From positions 8,219,501-8,283,500 of the forward strand of contig NZ_CP108036.1 of NCBI RefSeq assembly GCF_036170895.1: 64,000 nucleotides of DNA. The letters run 5' to 3'. The translations under genes and the position numbers were made by a program. Below the pieces are notes generated by a model. It saw nothing but the letters and a program-made list of their open reading frames with translations, was not told the origin of the DNA and searched no databases. The stretch is from Streptomyces erythrochromogenes. GTDB lineage: Bacteria > Actinomycetota > Actinomycetes > Streptomycetales > Streptomycetaceae. Shown piece after piece: positions 42,347-51,236 of this stretch (its first letter is position 1; each line of letters begins with the position of its first letter).

Positions 42347-42694
42347 TCAGCATGTCATCGCTGTCGCCACGCTGTCCGCCATCCGGAACGCCGGTGCGGA
42401 TCCGGTGACTTCGAACAGTCGCCGGACGGCGGTGTGCAGCGGGCCGGCGAGGACGAGCACCGCCGCCGCGGCCGCGTGGGCCCGCTGCGCGTCAAGCAGC
42501 GCGTGCAGCACGGAGGAGTCCACGAAGGTGGTTCCCGACAGGTCCACCACGGTGCGCGGCACGCCGCTCGCCGCGGCCTGCGCGAGGGCGCGGGCCAGGA
42601 ACGGCGCGTTGTCCTCGTCGACTTCGCCGTGCAGGCTGATGACGGTCGCATCGCGTTCTGTGGTCGTGGTGACGACCGCTTCCTCTCCTGTCAC
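42347..42694 (-). CDS. STAS domain anti-sigma factor antagonist
   Basis: A 115-residue RsbV-type protein: VISLHGEVDEDNAPFLARAL, then TVVDLSGTTFVDSSVLHALL with the phosphoacceptor Ser in D-S-S, and RRLFEVTGSAPAFRMA. The GTG start has TAGGAGG nine bases upstream. It precedes the HATPase gene at 41848 on the same strand and diverges from the SpoIIE/B12/STAS operon across a 264-base gap that must hold both promoters. Confidence 0.9.
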   Translation of the reverse strand: MTGEEAVVTTTTERDATVISLHGEVDEDNAPFLARALAQAAASGVPRTVVDLSGTTFVDSSVLHALLDAQRAHAAAAAVLVLAGPLHTAVRRLFEVTGSAPAFRMADSVATAMTC

Positions 42695-42958
42695 CGGGAC
42701 ATCCTCCTACATCGTGTCCGGGCCCGGTGACCGGGTGTCCGTACCGGCGAACGGCTCGGCCCCGCGGCACTCCGGCACCCGCAGGGATGAGCCCTCGACA
42801 CCACGTTCAGCCGGGGCCCGGTTGCACGGTGTACGGCCCATGGAGGATGGTTGCCGGAGGACAACTGTTGTGCCGAGGCCGTCCGAGGTCTTTTCCGACG
42901 TGATGAACGCGATGACGCGATGAAGAGGTGAGGGGTCCGCGCAGCGGGCCTTCAACGT

Positions 42959-44617
42959 TTGGTTCCTTCCACCGAGACGACGCCGAGCTCGCCCGCCGAG
43001 GGCCTGTCGTGGAATCAGGTCCCCTACCCGGTGCTGGTGGCCGATGCCCGTGCTGTCGTGGTCCGCGCCAACGAGGCGGCCGGGCTGGTGTTCCCCGACG
43101 CCCGCCCGGGCTCGGCGATGGCGGCCGCGGTGCCGGGATGGCTGGTCTCGGCGCACGCGCGCCACACCACACCCCCGCCCGCGCAGCGCCCGCCCGCCGG
43201 AGCCGGTACCGTCCAGGGGGCCGTGGGGGACCGCTCGTACGAGGCGCATCCGACCCCCGGTGACGACGGCACGGTCGTGTGGTGGCTCGTGGACGACACC
43301 GACCACCGGCTGGTCCGGGAAGCCCTGTGGACCGAACGGGAACGCACCGATTTCCTGGTCCGTTCCTCCAACCTCCTGCTGTCGTCCCTCAACCTCGACC
43401 GGTGCATGGACGTCACCGCCCAGATGGCGGCCGATCACCTCGCGGACGCGGCCCTGGTGTTCGCGCCCCTGCACCGCTCCGAGCTTCCGATCGTGTCCTG
43501 CGTCCGCGGAGGCGGCCCGTCGGTGTCCCGAGCGGTCGTCGACCCCGAGGAGGTACCGGGGCTGGCCGAGGCGCTCCAGGGCTTCCCGCCCGTTCCCTCC
43601 CGCTGGCTCGACCCGTCCGCCGCCCCGGCCTGGCTGGTGCCGGACGGCCTGGACACCGTGGGGTCGATCGTCATCACACCCCTGCCCGGGCACGGCGTGC
43701 CCGCGGGCGCCCTGGTACTGCTGCGGGCGGACGGCGCGAACGCGTTCACGGAGGGCGAGGAGGTGTTCGCGCGGCTGTTCGCCGCCCGGGCGGGCGCCGC
43801 GATGTCGGCCGCCCGGCTCTACGCGGAGCAGGCGTCGATCACCGACACCCTGATGCGCGAGCTCCTGCCGCCCCGGCTGCAGCAGGTCTCCGGGGTGGAG
43901 TACGCAGGGGGCTACCGGCCGTCGAAGGACCACGAACGGGTGGGCGGCGACTTCTACGACGTGCACCCGGCCGCCGAGGAGGGCGAACCCTCCCTCGTCG
44001 TACTCGGGGACGTGTGCGGCAAGGGACTGGAGGCAGCGGTGATGACGGGCAAGATCCGCAACACCCTGCACGCCCTCCTCCCGATGGCCGACGACCACCA
44101 CCGGATCCTGAGCCTCCTCAACACCTCGCTGCTCAACTCCGAGAGCACCCGCTTCGCCACCATCGTCCTGGCATCCGCCGCCCGGGACGGGAACGCGGTG
44201 CGGCTGCGCCTGACGAGCGCCGGCCACCCCGCCCCGCTGATCCTGCGCTCCGACGGCCGGGTGGAGGAGGCCCGCACGAAGGGCACGCTGGTCGGCGCCC
44301 TGCCCCGGATCACCACGGAGACGGCCCACGTGACGCTGGCCCCCGGGGACACCTGCGTGCTGTACACCGACGGGATCAGCGAGGCACGGGGAGGACCCAT
44401 GGGCGGTGCGATGTTCGGGGAGGAGCGGCTGCGCCGCGCCCTGTCGGAGTGCGCGGCGATGCCCGCCGAGGCCGTCGTGGAGCACGTGCAGATGCTCACC
44501 TCCCGGTGGGTGGGGGCCGGACACCACGACGACATGGCCGTCGTCGTGATCTCGGCGCCGCGCACCAACCACCTCAGCGCCGTCGACGGCCACACCCGCG
44601 GGCGGTTCACCGCGTGA
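42959..44617 (+). CDS. SpoIIE-type PP2C phosphatase with PAS- and GAF-like sensors
   Basis: A protein of up to 552 residues. N-terminal region resembles a PAS domain (LSWNQVPYPVLVADARAVVV, then RANEAAGLVF), followed by a GAF-like domain at about 150-290. The PP2C/SpoIIE domain has a complete metal site: VGGDFYDVHP, LGDVCGKGLEAAVMTGKIR, VLYTDGISEAR and HHDDMAVVVIS. The start is uncertain: the frame opens with TTG at 42959 without a clear ribosome site; a later GTG would cut the PAS domain. The stop overlaps the B12-binding gene's GTG (GTGA), so sensing, phosphatase and antagonist are translated together. Confidence 0.88.
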   Translation: MVPSTETTPSSPAEGLSWNQVPYPVLVADARAVVVRANEAAGLVFPDARPGSAMAAAVPGWLVSAHARHTTPPPAQRPPAGAGTVQGAVGDRSYEAHPTPGDDGTVVWWLVDDTDHRLVREALWTERERTDFLVRSSNLLLSSLNLDRCMDVTAQMAADHLADAALVFAPLHRSELPIVSCVRGGGPSVSRAVVDPEEVPGLAEALQGFPPVPSRWLDPSAAPAWLVPDGLDTVGSIVITPLPGHGVPAGALVLLRADGANAFTEGEEVFARLFAARAGAAMSAARLYAEQASITDTLMRELLPPRLQQVSGVEYAGGYRPSKDHERVGGDFYDVHPAAEEGEPSLVVLGDVCGKGLEAAVMTGKIRNTLHALLPMADDHHRILSLLNTSLLNSESTRFATIVLASAARDGNAVRLRLTSAGHPAPLILRSDGRVEEARTKGTLVGALPRITTETAHVTLAPGDTCVLYTDGISEARGGPMGGAMFGEERLRRALSECAAMPAEAVVEHVQMLTSRWVGAGHHDDMAVVVISAPRTNHLSAVDGHTRGRFTA

Positions 44618-45747
44618 GCCCGCACGACACCGGCCTGGCACCGGCCACAGCCCCTGCCGCCTTCACCGCCACGACCACGCATCGCGCTGCGGCGTCGGAG
44701 GAACTCCTCGCGCAGGTCTGGGAGTCGGTGATGGCGTTCGACGAGGCCGCCACGGTAGGCACGCTGCTGCGCGCACTGGACGAGGGCACGGGCGCGGAGG
44801 ACCTCCTGCTCGACGTCATCGCCGCCGTACAGGGGCGGGTCGGCCGCGAGTGGGCGGCGAACCGCATCACCGTCGCGCAGGCGCACGCGGCGACCGCCAT
44901 CAACGACCGCGCCGTCGCCGCCGTCGCCCTGCACCGGTCGGCGCGCGGGGAACCGACGCGCGGCCGGATCACGGTTGCCTGCGTGGACGGCGAGTGGCAC
45001 GCGCTGCCCGCCCGGCTCCTGGCCGAGGTGCTGCGGATCAGGGGCTGGCACGTCGACTACCTCGGCGCGCAGGTTCCCGCCCCGCACCTCGTCGCGCATC
45101 TGCACCGCACCGGCCCGGACGCCGTGGCCCTCTCCGGCTCCCTCGCGACCCGGCTGCCCGCCGCGCACGCGGCCATCACCGCCTGCCAGGCCGTCGGGAC
45201 CCCCGTGATCGTGGGCGGCGCCGCCTTCGGACCGGAAGGCCGCTACGCCCGCCTGTTGGGCGCGGACGCCTGGGCCCCCGACGCGCGGGCCGCCGCCGAC
45301 GAGCTGGCCTGCGGCCCCCTGCCGCGGCCCCGGCCAGGGCACCAGGCCGTCGACGACCTGCCCCACCTCGACGACCAGGAGTACACGCTGGTCGCCCGGA
45401 GCCGCCCGCGGCTGGTCCGAGCCGTGTTCCACCAGCTGGAGAACGCCTATCCGGCGATGCGCACCTACACCGCAGTGCAGCGCGAGCGCACCGCCGAAGA
45501 CCTCTCCCACGTCGTCGAGTTCCTGGCCGCCGCCCTCTACACCGGCGACGAGGAGCTCTTCCGCGGATTCCTGTTGTGGACCGCAGGCGTCCTGGATGCC
45601 CGCGGCGTCCCGGCCGCCTCACTGCTGCCCGCCCTGGAGCTCCTGGAGCGGGAACTGCAGGACTTCCCCCGTACCACCGCCACCCTGCGGGCCGGAGCCG
45701 CCGGCCTGACCCGTACTCTCCTCACCGCCGCCGGGACCGCCGAATGA
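44614..45747 (+). CDS. Cobalamin (B12)-binding sensor protein
   Basis: A 377-residue protein. Residues about 30-105 form the helical cap with Trp80 and His91 spaced as in the W-x9-E-H motif of adenosylcobalamin photoreceptors, but Glu is Ala90. Residues about 117-230 are a Rossmann-like B12-binding domain: VDGEWHALPARLLAEVLRIR (His129 as candidate lower cobalt ligand), ALSGSLATRLP and VIVGGAAFG. Residues about 255-365 are an all-helical domain of unknown class (LVRAVFHQLENAYPAMRTYT). It has no DNA-binding domain, so it should signal through proteins. Overlaps of 4 bases on both sides tie it to a SpoIIE phosphatase and a STAS protein. Confidence 0.85.
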   Translation: MSPHDTGLAPATAPAAFTATTTHRAAASEELLAQVWESVMAFDEAATVGTLLRALDEGTGAEDLLLDVIAAVQGRVGREWAANRITVAQAHAATAINDRAVAAVALHRSARGEPTRGRITVACVDGEWHALPARLLAEVLRIRGWHVDYLGAQVPAPHLVAHLHRTGPDAVALSGSLATRLPAAHAAITACQAVGTPVIVGGAAFGPEGRYARLLGADAWAPDARAAADELACGPLPRPRPGHQAVDDLPHLDDQEYTLVARSRPRLVRAVFHQLENAYPAMRTYTAVQRERTAEDLSHVVEFLAAALYTGDEELFRGFLLWTAGVLDARGVPAASLLPALELLERELQDFPRTTATLRAGAAGLTRTLLTAAGTAE

Positions 45748-46184
45748 CGAGTCTGCCCTCCGCCCCGCTCGGCCTGACGTACACCTCCTCGCACGAGGCC
45801 GTGCGCGTCGAGCTGAGCGGCGACCTCGACCACCTCCACGCCGACCGCCTCATCGAGGCGGTCGGCCGTCTCATCGCCGCGCGTCCCGGGCTACGGGACC
45901 TGCGGCTGGACTGTGCCGGGCTGTCCGCCGTCGACTCCAGCGGCCTGGCGGCCCTGCTGATGGTCCGGCGCCTGGCCGACAAGGCGGGCGCGGGGCTCCA
46001 CATCGACGGCCGGACCGTACAGCTGAACCGGATCCTGGAGATCACCGGCACCCTGGACCACCTCACGGCACCGGGCGCGGGCACGCAGCAACTGCGCCGC
46101 ACCGGCGGCAGCACCGCGCGCGGCGGCCCGGGGGAGGAGAACCTCCCCTCCACTCCGTCCGGCGGCCCCGAGCCCCGCATCTGA
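45744..46184 (+). CDS. STAS domain anti-sigma factor antagonist
   Basis: A 146-residue protein: RVELSGDLDHLHADRLIEAV, DLRLDCAGLSAVDSSGLAAL with phosphoacceptor Ser65 in D-S-S-G, and VQLNRILEITGTLDHL. A 35-residue disordered tail follows, longer than in classical RsbV. The ATG overlaps the B12-binding gene's TGA, so it is the natural output of the phosphatase/B12 operon. Its partner anti-sigma factor may be the divergent HATPase protein at 41848. Confidence 0.9.
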   Translation: MTSLPSAPLGLTYTSSHEAVRVELSGDLDHLHADRLIEAVGRLIAARPGLRDLRLDCAGLSAVDSSGLAALLMVRRLADKAGAGLHIDGRTVQLNRILEITGTLDHLTAPGAGTQQLRRTGGSTARGGPGEENLPSTPSGGPEPRI

Positions 46185-46445
46185 GTCCGTACCGGTCCCG
46201 GCCCAGGCCCAGGCCACGGCCGGCCAGCGGCCGGCACTGCCCGGCCGGCCACCGGACCGGCCGCAGCCGCCGGGGAACCGGACGAGGCGCCGGCCCCGTT
46301 CCCCGGGCCCGGGTCGCCCGCACGCCTGCCCACGGTCGGTGCCGTACCGGGCGAAGCGGTGGCAGGGCCGGGCGAAACGGCGGCTGGGCCGGACGGATCC
46401 GGATCGGTGTGTGACCATCGCAGGATTCACTCGTTTGACGCGGGC

Positions 46446-48386
46446 GTGAGCACCTCTCAGAGATTCGGGTCGGACGCCGTCGAGCACGCCGAGGCGGTCC
46501 TCGTCGAGCACTACCCCCGACTGGTCCGGCTCGCCTACCTGACGCTCCCGGACTCGCTGGGCCGGCACGCCCGCGTTCTGCTGGCCCACAAGGCTGTGCA
46601 GCGGGCGCTGCCCCGCTCCGGCACACCGGCGGGACCCGCCCCGGCCGAGGGCGGCACGGACGGGCCCGACCGGCATCTCGCGCTGGTCCGCTCCCGCGTC
46701 CTGCGCGCCGCCCTCGCCCCTGGGGGACCTGCCATCACCTGGGCCCGTATCGGACGACCGCCCGTCCCGCCCTTCGTGTGGGGGCTGCGGCTGTGGCCGC
46801 CCGCGGGCGGGATCGACGAGGCCGCCCAGACCCTGAGCGGTGCCCCCGCCCCGGTGCGGGCGGCGTTCGTCCTGCTCCACCTGGACGACCTGGCGGAGGA
46901 CGAGACCGTACGCCTCCTCGGCCGGGCCGGGGCCGCCGATCCGGCCGGCGCCGTACGCGACGCCCTCGCCCTGCCCGTCGGCGAGGAACTGCTCCGGGCC
47001 CTGCGCCGACCGGAGTTCGACGCCAGCGTGGTCAGCGCCCGCCCCACCGACCTGCTGCGCCGGCGCCGCAGGGCACGGGCCTGCTGGGCCGGTCTCGCCG
47101 CCTTGGCGCTGACCCTCACCCTGTTGGCCGTCCACGGCTCGCGCCCGGATCCGGACGTACGGCCGGCCGCCGGATCCGCGGCGGCCTCCGGGGCGCTGGA
47201 CCCCGCCCGGCTCCAGCGCGTTTCCGCCGAGGCGTGGTCCGACACCGCCCGCGTCGACTTCACCGCCTGGCCCGCCCGCGGCGGCCGGACCGGCGACCGC
47301 GACCTGCTGGCCCGCGCCCTCGGCACCTGGGCCGCGCCGGGCACGACCCCGGTCGCCACGACTCCCGGCACCACGGCCGAACCGCCTGCACGGCCGCCCC
47401 AACTCCTTTACGCGGGCGAACTGGACGGCCGCGCGGTGGTGCTCATGCGCGACGGGGACCGCGTCGTGCGCTACGGCGAAACCACCACCCGCTCCAGCGG
47501 CGGCCGCACGCTCGACGTCACCCGCACCGACGACGCCGGGGTCACCACGGCGGCCGCCCTCACCCTGTCCCGGGCCCCCGACGGGGCGTCGGCCCGCTAC
47601 CTCCTCGCCCCCTGGATCGCGCGGGCAGCCGCCCGCGACCTGCTCCGGGCGGGCGACACGGGACACGCGCTCGCCGTCGCCGCCGACGGGGTCACCGCCC
47701 CGGCCGCAGTGCCTCCGGCCGGCGGATCCTGTGCGTCCTGGCCCGTCCTCGAACTCACCTCCTCGACCCGCATCGTCGAGAAGCACTCCTTCGTCCTCAC
47801 CGACCTCGGCGCGCTGTCCCCCGTACACCTGACTTACACGCCACTGCCGGACGGCCCCGCCGCCCCCGCCCGCCAGCCGCGCGAAGCCACCGGCCCCGAG
47901 GCCCGCGCGACTTGGGCGCGCCTGGCCTGCCGGCTCGGCGAACTGCGCGGAGGCGCGTACCGGGCCGTCAACGTCTGGGACTTCGCGGCCGCCCAGCTGC
48001 CCGACGGCGCCGGCCGCGCCGTCTGGTCCTGCACGCGGGCCTCCGGCTGGGCAGGGCCCGGCGACGTCACCGTCCTGCTGCGCCTCGAGGCCGGAACACC
48101 GCAGGACGTGGCACGGGCCCGGTCCACCGCCGCCTGCGGCAGGTTCGGCCAGCACCTCCTCGCGGGTTTCCGCTGGCGTTCCCCGGCCGGCCGCTGGTAC
48201 CTGCTGGCCGCAGGAAGCCGGCAGGTCAGCGCAATCACGGCGACCGGAGCGGTCCGCGCCGACGCTGCCGAACGCACCCTCACCGCCCCTTGGGCCGGAC
48301 CGGACGGGCCGGTGTCCCTGATGGGAACCCTCGCCGGCGGCGGCACCGTCACCGCCCTCGACGGAGCGGGAGGAGGCCGAGACTGA
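46446..48386 (+). CDS. Membrane-anchored sigma-70-like (ECF-type) protein with large extracytoplasmic domain
   Basis: A 646-residue protein. The N-terminus resembles sigma region 2 (AEAVLVEHYPRLVRLAYLTL), and residues about 130-170 resemble region 4 (PVRAAFVLLHLDDLAEDETV), although the helix-turn-helix is eroded. A basic run (RRRRRARACW) and one membrane span at about 211-230 follow, then about 410 residues outside, with scattered Cys pairs (GGSCASWPV, WARLACRLGEL, VWSCTRASGW, STAACGRFG). I do not recognise the outer domain. The GTG at 46446 (MSTSQRFGSD) is favoured because sigma-like sequence starts there. It may act as a signalling protein rather than a true sigma factor. Confidence 0.75.
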   Translation: MSTSQRFGSDAVEHAEAVLVEHYPRLVRLAYLTLPDSLGRHARVLLAHKAVQRALPRSGTPAGPAPAEGGTDGPDRHLALVRSRVLRAALAPGGPAITWARIGRPPVPPFVWGLRLWPPAGGIDEAAQTLSGAPAPVRAAFVLLHLDDLAEDETVRLLGRAGAADPAGAVRDALALPVGEELLRALRRPEFDASVVSARPTDLLRRRRRARACWAGLAALALTLTLLAVHGSRPDPDVRPAAGSAAASGALDPARLQRVSAEAWSDTARVDFTAWPARGGRTGDRDLLARALGTWAAPGTTPVATTPGTTAEPPARPPQLLYAGELDGRAVVLMRDGDRVVRYGETTTRSSGGRTLDVTRTDDAGVTTAAALTLSRAPDGASARYLLAPWIARAAARDLLRAGDTGHALAVAADGVTAPAAVPPAGGSCASWPVLELTSSTRIVEKHSFVLTDLGALSPVHLTYTPLPDGPAAPARQPREATGPEARATWARLACRLGELRGGAYRAVNVWDFAAAQLPDGAGRAVWSCTRASGWAGPGDVTVLLRLEAGTPQDVARARSTAACGRFGQHLLAGFRWRSPAGRWYLLAAGSRQVSAITATGAVRADAAERTLTAPWAGPDGPVSLMGTLAGGGTVTALDGAGGGRD

Positions 48387-48410
48387 CCGGCTGGCCCGGG
48401 AGCTGGGCCG

Positions 48411-49478
48411 CTACCAACGCATGCGGACGTTCTCCGCCCAGCCCAGCAGGCCGTCGACCGCGATCCGCCGCCCCCCTTCGTCGCGGACGGTGCCCGCGTA
48501 GTGGCCGAAGCACTGGTCGGTGCGGCTGCCGATGAGCCCGACGTCCGTGCGGACGCGCCGTACGTGGAACGGTGTGAACCGCAGGTCCACCAGTGCGTCC
48601 TGTCCGTCCTGTCCGTCCCGGCCGTCGTGGACGGTCCACGGCGCCAGGGGGTCGTCGGGCGCGAAGTCCCAGACGAGCTCCCGGCCGATCTTGGTGAGCC
48701 TGCCGTCGACGCACAGCGCGTTCTCGGTCGACCCCGTGCCGCGGGTCCACTGCCCGCCGAGCTGGATGCCGACGGTGTGCCCGCCCGTACGCCCCGAAGC
48801 CGCCCCCCAGTTCCAACGCACGCGCCGGGGCCAGCGCCCGCGCCCGTGGTCCAGTACGGCCCACGCTCCGTCCCCGAACGGCAGGACGTCGTCCCCGACG
48901 GTGACGGTGCCCGACGCGGGGCGCGCCGTGTGTTTGGAGGTGTACTGGAAGCGCCGGTCGCTCCACGGGACGACCACCGAAAGGGTCTCGTGCCCGTCCG
49001 GCAGCGCGGCGAGCAGGTCGACCTCCACGGGCATCCGGCCGGGCCCCAGGCAGCGCGCCGTCAGCCGGGTGCCGCCCGCCTCTTCGGCGATCTCGATGCG
49101 GACCTGGCCGCGGACGGGCCGCTCGGGTCCCACGACGAGGGGCGGCGTCCCCGCGGAGCCGGCGACGGTGTCGGGCAGGCGCACGCCGCGGCCGCCGGGC
49201 ACGATCGCGGTCCGCTCGAACTCGCGCCGCCGGGCGGGCCCGAACTCCAGGACGTAGACGGAGTTCAGCGCCAGGTAGTCCAGGTCGCTGACGGTGAGGG
49301 CGACCAGGTGCGTCGGTGTCGTGACGCACCAGTACTCCCACCGTTTGGTGCGGCCCCAGCCCGGGATCGCCGAGCGGTGCAGGGGCCGGCGCGACCATCC
49401 GACCGCAGCGGGATCGAGCCTGCCGTCGGGCCGGCACAGGCCGACCGGACCGGTGATCTCACGTTCGTACGTGGCCAT
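48411..49478 (-). CDS. DUF2804 domain protein
   Basis: A 355-residue protein of the DUF2804 family, related to the svf1/hydroxyneurosporene-synthase (lipocalin-like) beta-barrel group. Characteristic stretches are KRWEYWCVTTPTHLVALTVS, the Trp/Asp-rich core FGDGAWAVLDHGRGRWPRRV, and RWNWGAASGRTGGHTVGIQL. No signal peptide or membrane span is present. Binding of a hydrophobic ligand is likely, but no reaction is known. It converges with the sigma-like gene, 24 bases between stops. Confidence 0.86.
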   Translation of the reverse strand: MATYEREITGPVGLCRPDGRLDPAAVGWSRRPLHRSAIPGWGRTKRWEYWCVTTPTHLVALTVSDLDYLALNSVYVLEFGPARRREFERTAIVPGGRGVRLPDTVAGSAGTPPLVVGPERPVRGQVRIEIAEEAGGTRLTARCLGPGRMPVEVDLLAALPDGHETLSVVVPWSDRRFQYTSKHTARPASGTVTVGDDVLPFGDGAWAVLDHGRGRWPRRVRWNWGAASGRTGGHTVGIQLGGQWTRGTGSTENALCVDGRLTKIGRELVWDFAPDDPLAPWTVHDGRDGQDGQDALVDLRFTPFHVRRVRTDVGLIGSRTDQCFGHYAGTVRDEGGRRIAVDGLLGWAENVRMRW

Positions 49479-49578
49479 GCGCGGACCCTATGCGGCCGGG
49501 CGCGGTGGTCGAGGGGTCCGCGTCCGGCGTCCGGCGCACCCGCGTCCCGCGTCTTGTCTCCCGCGTCCGTGAACGAGC

Positions 49579-49611
49579 GGCGGGGGCGACCACCGTGTGG
49601 TCGCCCCCGCC
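49579..49611 (-). terminator. Strong hairpin terminator of the S8 protease gene
   Basis: A perfect 15-bp stem (49579-49593 with 49597-49611) and a 3-base loop, about 50 bases past the stop of the minus-strand subtilase gene and before the DUF2804 start. Confidence 0.8.
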
Positions 49612-49664
49612 TGTTCATCAGTTCACCGCGGATCAGAAGTCACGCGCTGCTGCCTGCGCTGCGC

Positions 49665-51236
49665 TCAGAACGTCAGCGCCCAGGAGTCGATCTTTCCGGT
49701 GTCCAGGTTCGCGTTGTCGTTCACCCGGAGCTTCCACACTCCGTTGGCGACCTCGGAGGAGGCGTTGACGGTGACGGTCTTGATGATGTTGTCCGCGCTG
49801 CCGCCGGAGCGGTTGTGCAGGTTGTACAGGGTGCCGTCGGGCGCGACCAGGTCCACCTTGAGGTCGCCGATGTAGGTGTGCTTGATGTCGACCGCGACGG
49901 TCAGCGCCGCCGGGGCGTTGCCGGCGACACCGCTGACGGTGACGGGCGAGTCGACGGTGGCGTTGTCGCTGATCGCGTAGTCGGCGGTGTTCTCGAAGCG
50001 CTTGCCCGGCGGGACGGTGCCACCCTCGCCGACGTTGAGCAGCAGGTTCGGGGAGCCCGTACCGGGGCTGGTCACCACGTTCGGCGTGGCGGCCGCGACC
50101 AGGGCGTCACGGACCTGTGCCGGGGTGCTCGAGGTGTTCTGCGACAGGTACAGAGCCGCCGCCCCGACCACGTGCGGCGTGGCCATGGACGTGCCGGAGA
50201 TGGTGTTGGTGGCGGTGTCGCCGGTGCCCCACGAGGAGGTGATGGAGGATCCGGGGGCGAAGAGGTCCAGGACGTTGCCGTAGTTGGAGTAGCTCGCCTT
50301 GGCGTCGGTGTTGGTGGTGGCGCCGACGGTGATGGCCTCGGTGACACGGGCCGGGGACTTGGTGGAGGCGTTCGTGGACTCGTTGCCCGCCGCGACGCCG
50401 TAGGTGATGCCGGAGGCTATGGAGTTGCGGACGGCCGTGTCGAGCGCGGAGTCGGCGCCGCCGCCGAGGGACATGTTGGCGACGGCCGGCTTGACGGCGT
50501 TGCGGGTCACCCAGTCGATGCCGGCGACGACCTGGGCGGTCGTGCCGGAGCCGTTGTTGTCGAGGACGCGGACGCCGACGATCTTGGCCTTCTTGGCCAC
50601 GCCGTACGCTCCGCCCGCGACGGTGCCGGCGACGTGCGTGCCGTGGCCGTGGCCGTCCTGGGCGGTGTTGTCGTTGTCGATGGCGTCGTAGCCGTAGGAG
50701 GCGCGCCCGCCGAAGTCCTGGTGCGTGATGCGGACACCGGTGTCGATGACGTACGCGGTGACGCCCTCGCCGGCCTTGTCCGGGTAGGTGTAGCTCTGGT
50801 TCAGCGGGAGCGCGCGCTGGTCGATCCGGTCGAGGCCCCAGGACGGCGGGTTCGGCTGGGTCGCGTCCACGGTGAAGACGCGGTCCTGCACGACCGACTG
50901 GACGGCCGGGTCGGCGGCGAGCTTCTTGGCCTGCGCCTCGGAGACCTTGATGGAGTAGCCGTTGAGGGCCGCGCTGTAGGTCCGGTCGATCTTCGCGCCG
51001 TAGCGCTTCGCCACGGCCTTGCCGCTGTCGGCGGTGGAGCGGGCAGCGGAGTCCTTCAGGGTCACGATGTAGCTGCCGGAGATGCTTCCGGCGGCGCCGG
51101 CGTTCTCGATGACACCCTGCGCACCGCTGTCGGCGGCCGAGGCGGGCAGTGCGGCGGCCGCGCCGAGCGCGAGGGCCGCGACGGCGGTCGCGCTGATGCC
51201 GGCGAACCTCCGGCGGGTGTGACGCATCACGGACAT
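49665..51236 (-). CDS. Secreted subtilisin-like serine protease (S8) with P/homoB domain
   Basis: A 523-residue exported protease. A signal peptide ([16 protein letters not shown]) is followed by an I9 propeptide ([20 protein letters not shown]), then the catalytic domain with Asp in [12 protein letters not shown], His in [16 protein letters not shown], the Asn region [10 protein letters not shown] and Ser in [14 protein letters not shown]. The C-terminal about 110 residues form a P/homoB beta-sandwich ([20 protein letters not shown]). Length and order match Streptomyces extracellular subtilases. ATG 51236 is chosen because GAGGAGG lies 8-9 bases upstream; longer in-frame starts lack one. Confidence 0.93.
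   Translation of the reverse strand: MSVMRHTRRRFAGISATAVAALALGAAAALPASAADSGAQGVIENAGAAGSISGSYIVTLKDSAARSTADSGKAVAKRYGAKIDRTYSAALNGYSIKVSEAQAKKLAADPAVQSVVQDRVFTVDATQPNPPSWGLDRIDQRALPLNQSYTYPDKAGEGVTAYVIDTGVRITHQDFGGRASYGYDAIDNDNTAQDGHGHGTHVAGTVAGGAYGVAKKAKIVGVRVLDNNGSGTTAQVVAGIDWVTRNAVKPAVANMSLGGGADSALDTAVRNSIASGITYGVAAGNESTNASTKSPARVTEAITVGATTNTDAKASYSNYGNVLDLFAPGSSITSSWGTGDTATNTISGTSMATPHVVGAAALYLSQNTSSTPAQVRDALVAAATPNVVTSPGTGSPNLLLNVGEGGTVPPGKRFENTADYAISDNATVDSPVTVSGVAGNAPAALTVAVDIKHTYIGDLKVDLVAPDGTLYNLHNRSGGSADNIIKTVTVNASSEVANGVWKLRVNDNANLDTGKIDSWALTF

Noticed and set aside
43279..44613. Upstream extension of the B12-binding frame
   Set aside because: It overlaps the phosphatase gene completely in another frame and is Arg/Pro-rich; the GTG at 44614 with a 4-base overlap is the natural start.
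42707..44641. Minus-strand frame of 644 codons opposite the SpoIIE-type phosphatase
   Set aside because: Shadow frame without domains; the plus-strand protein keeps every catalytic motif.
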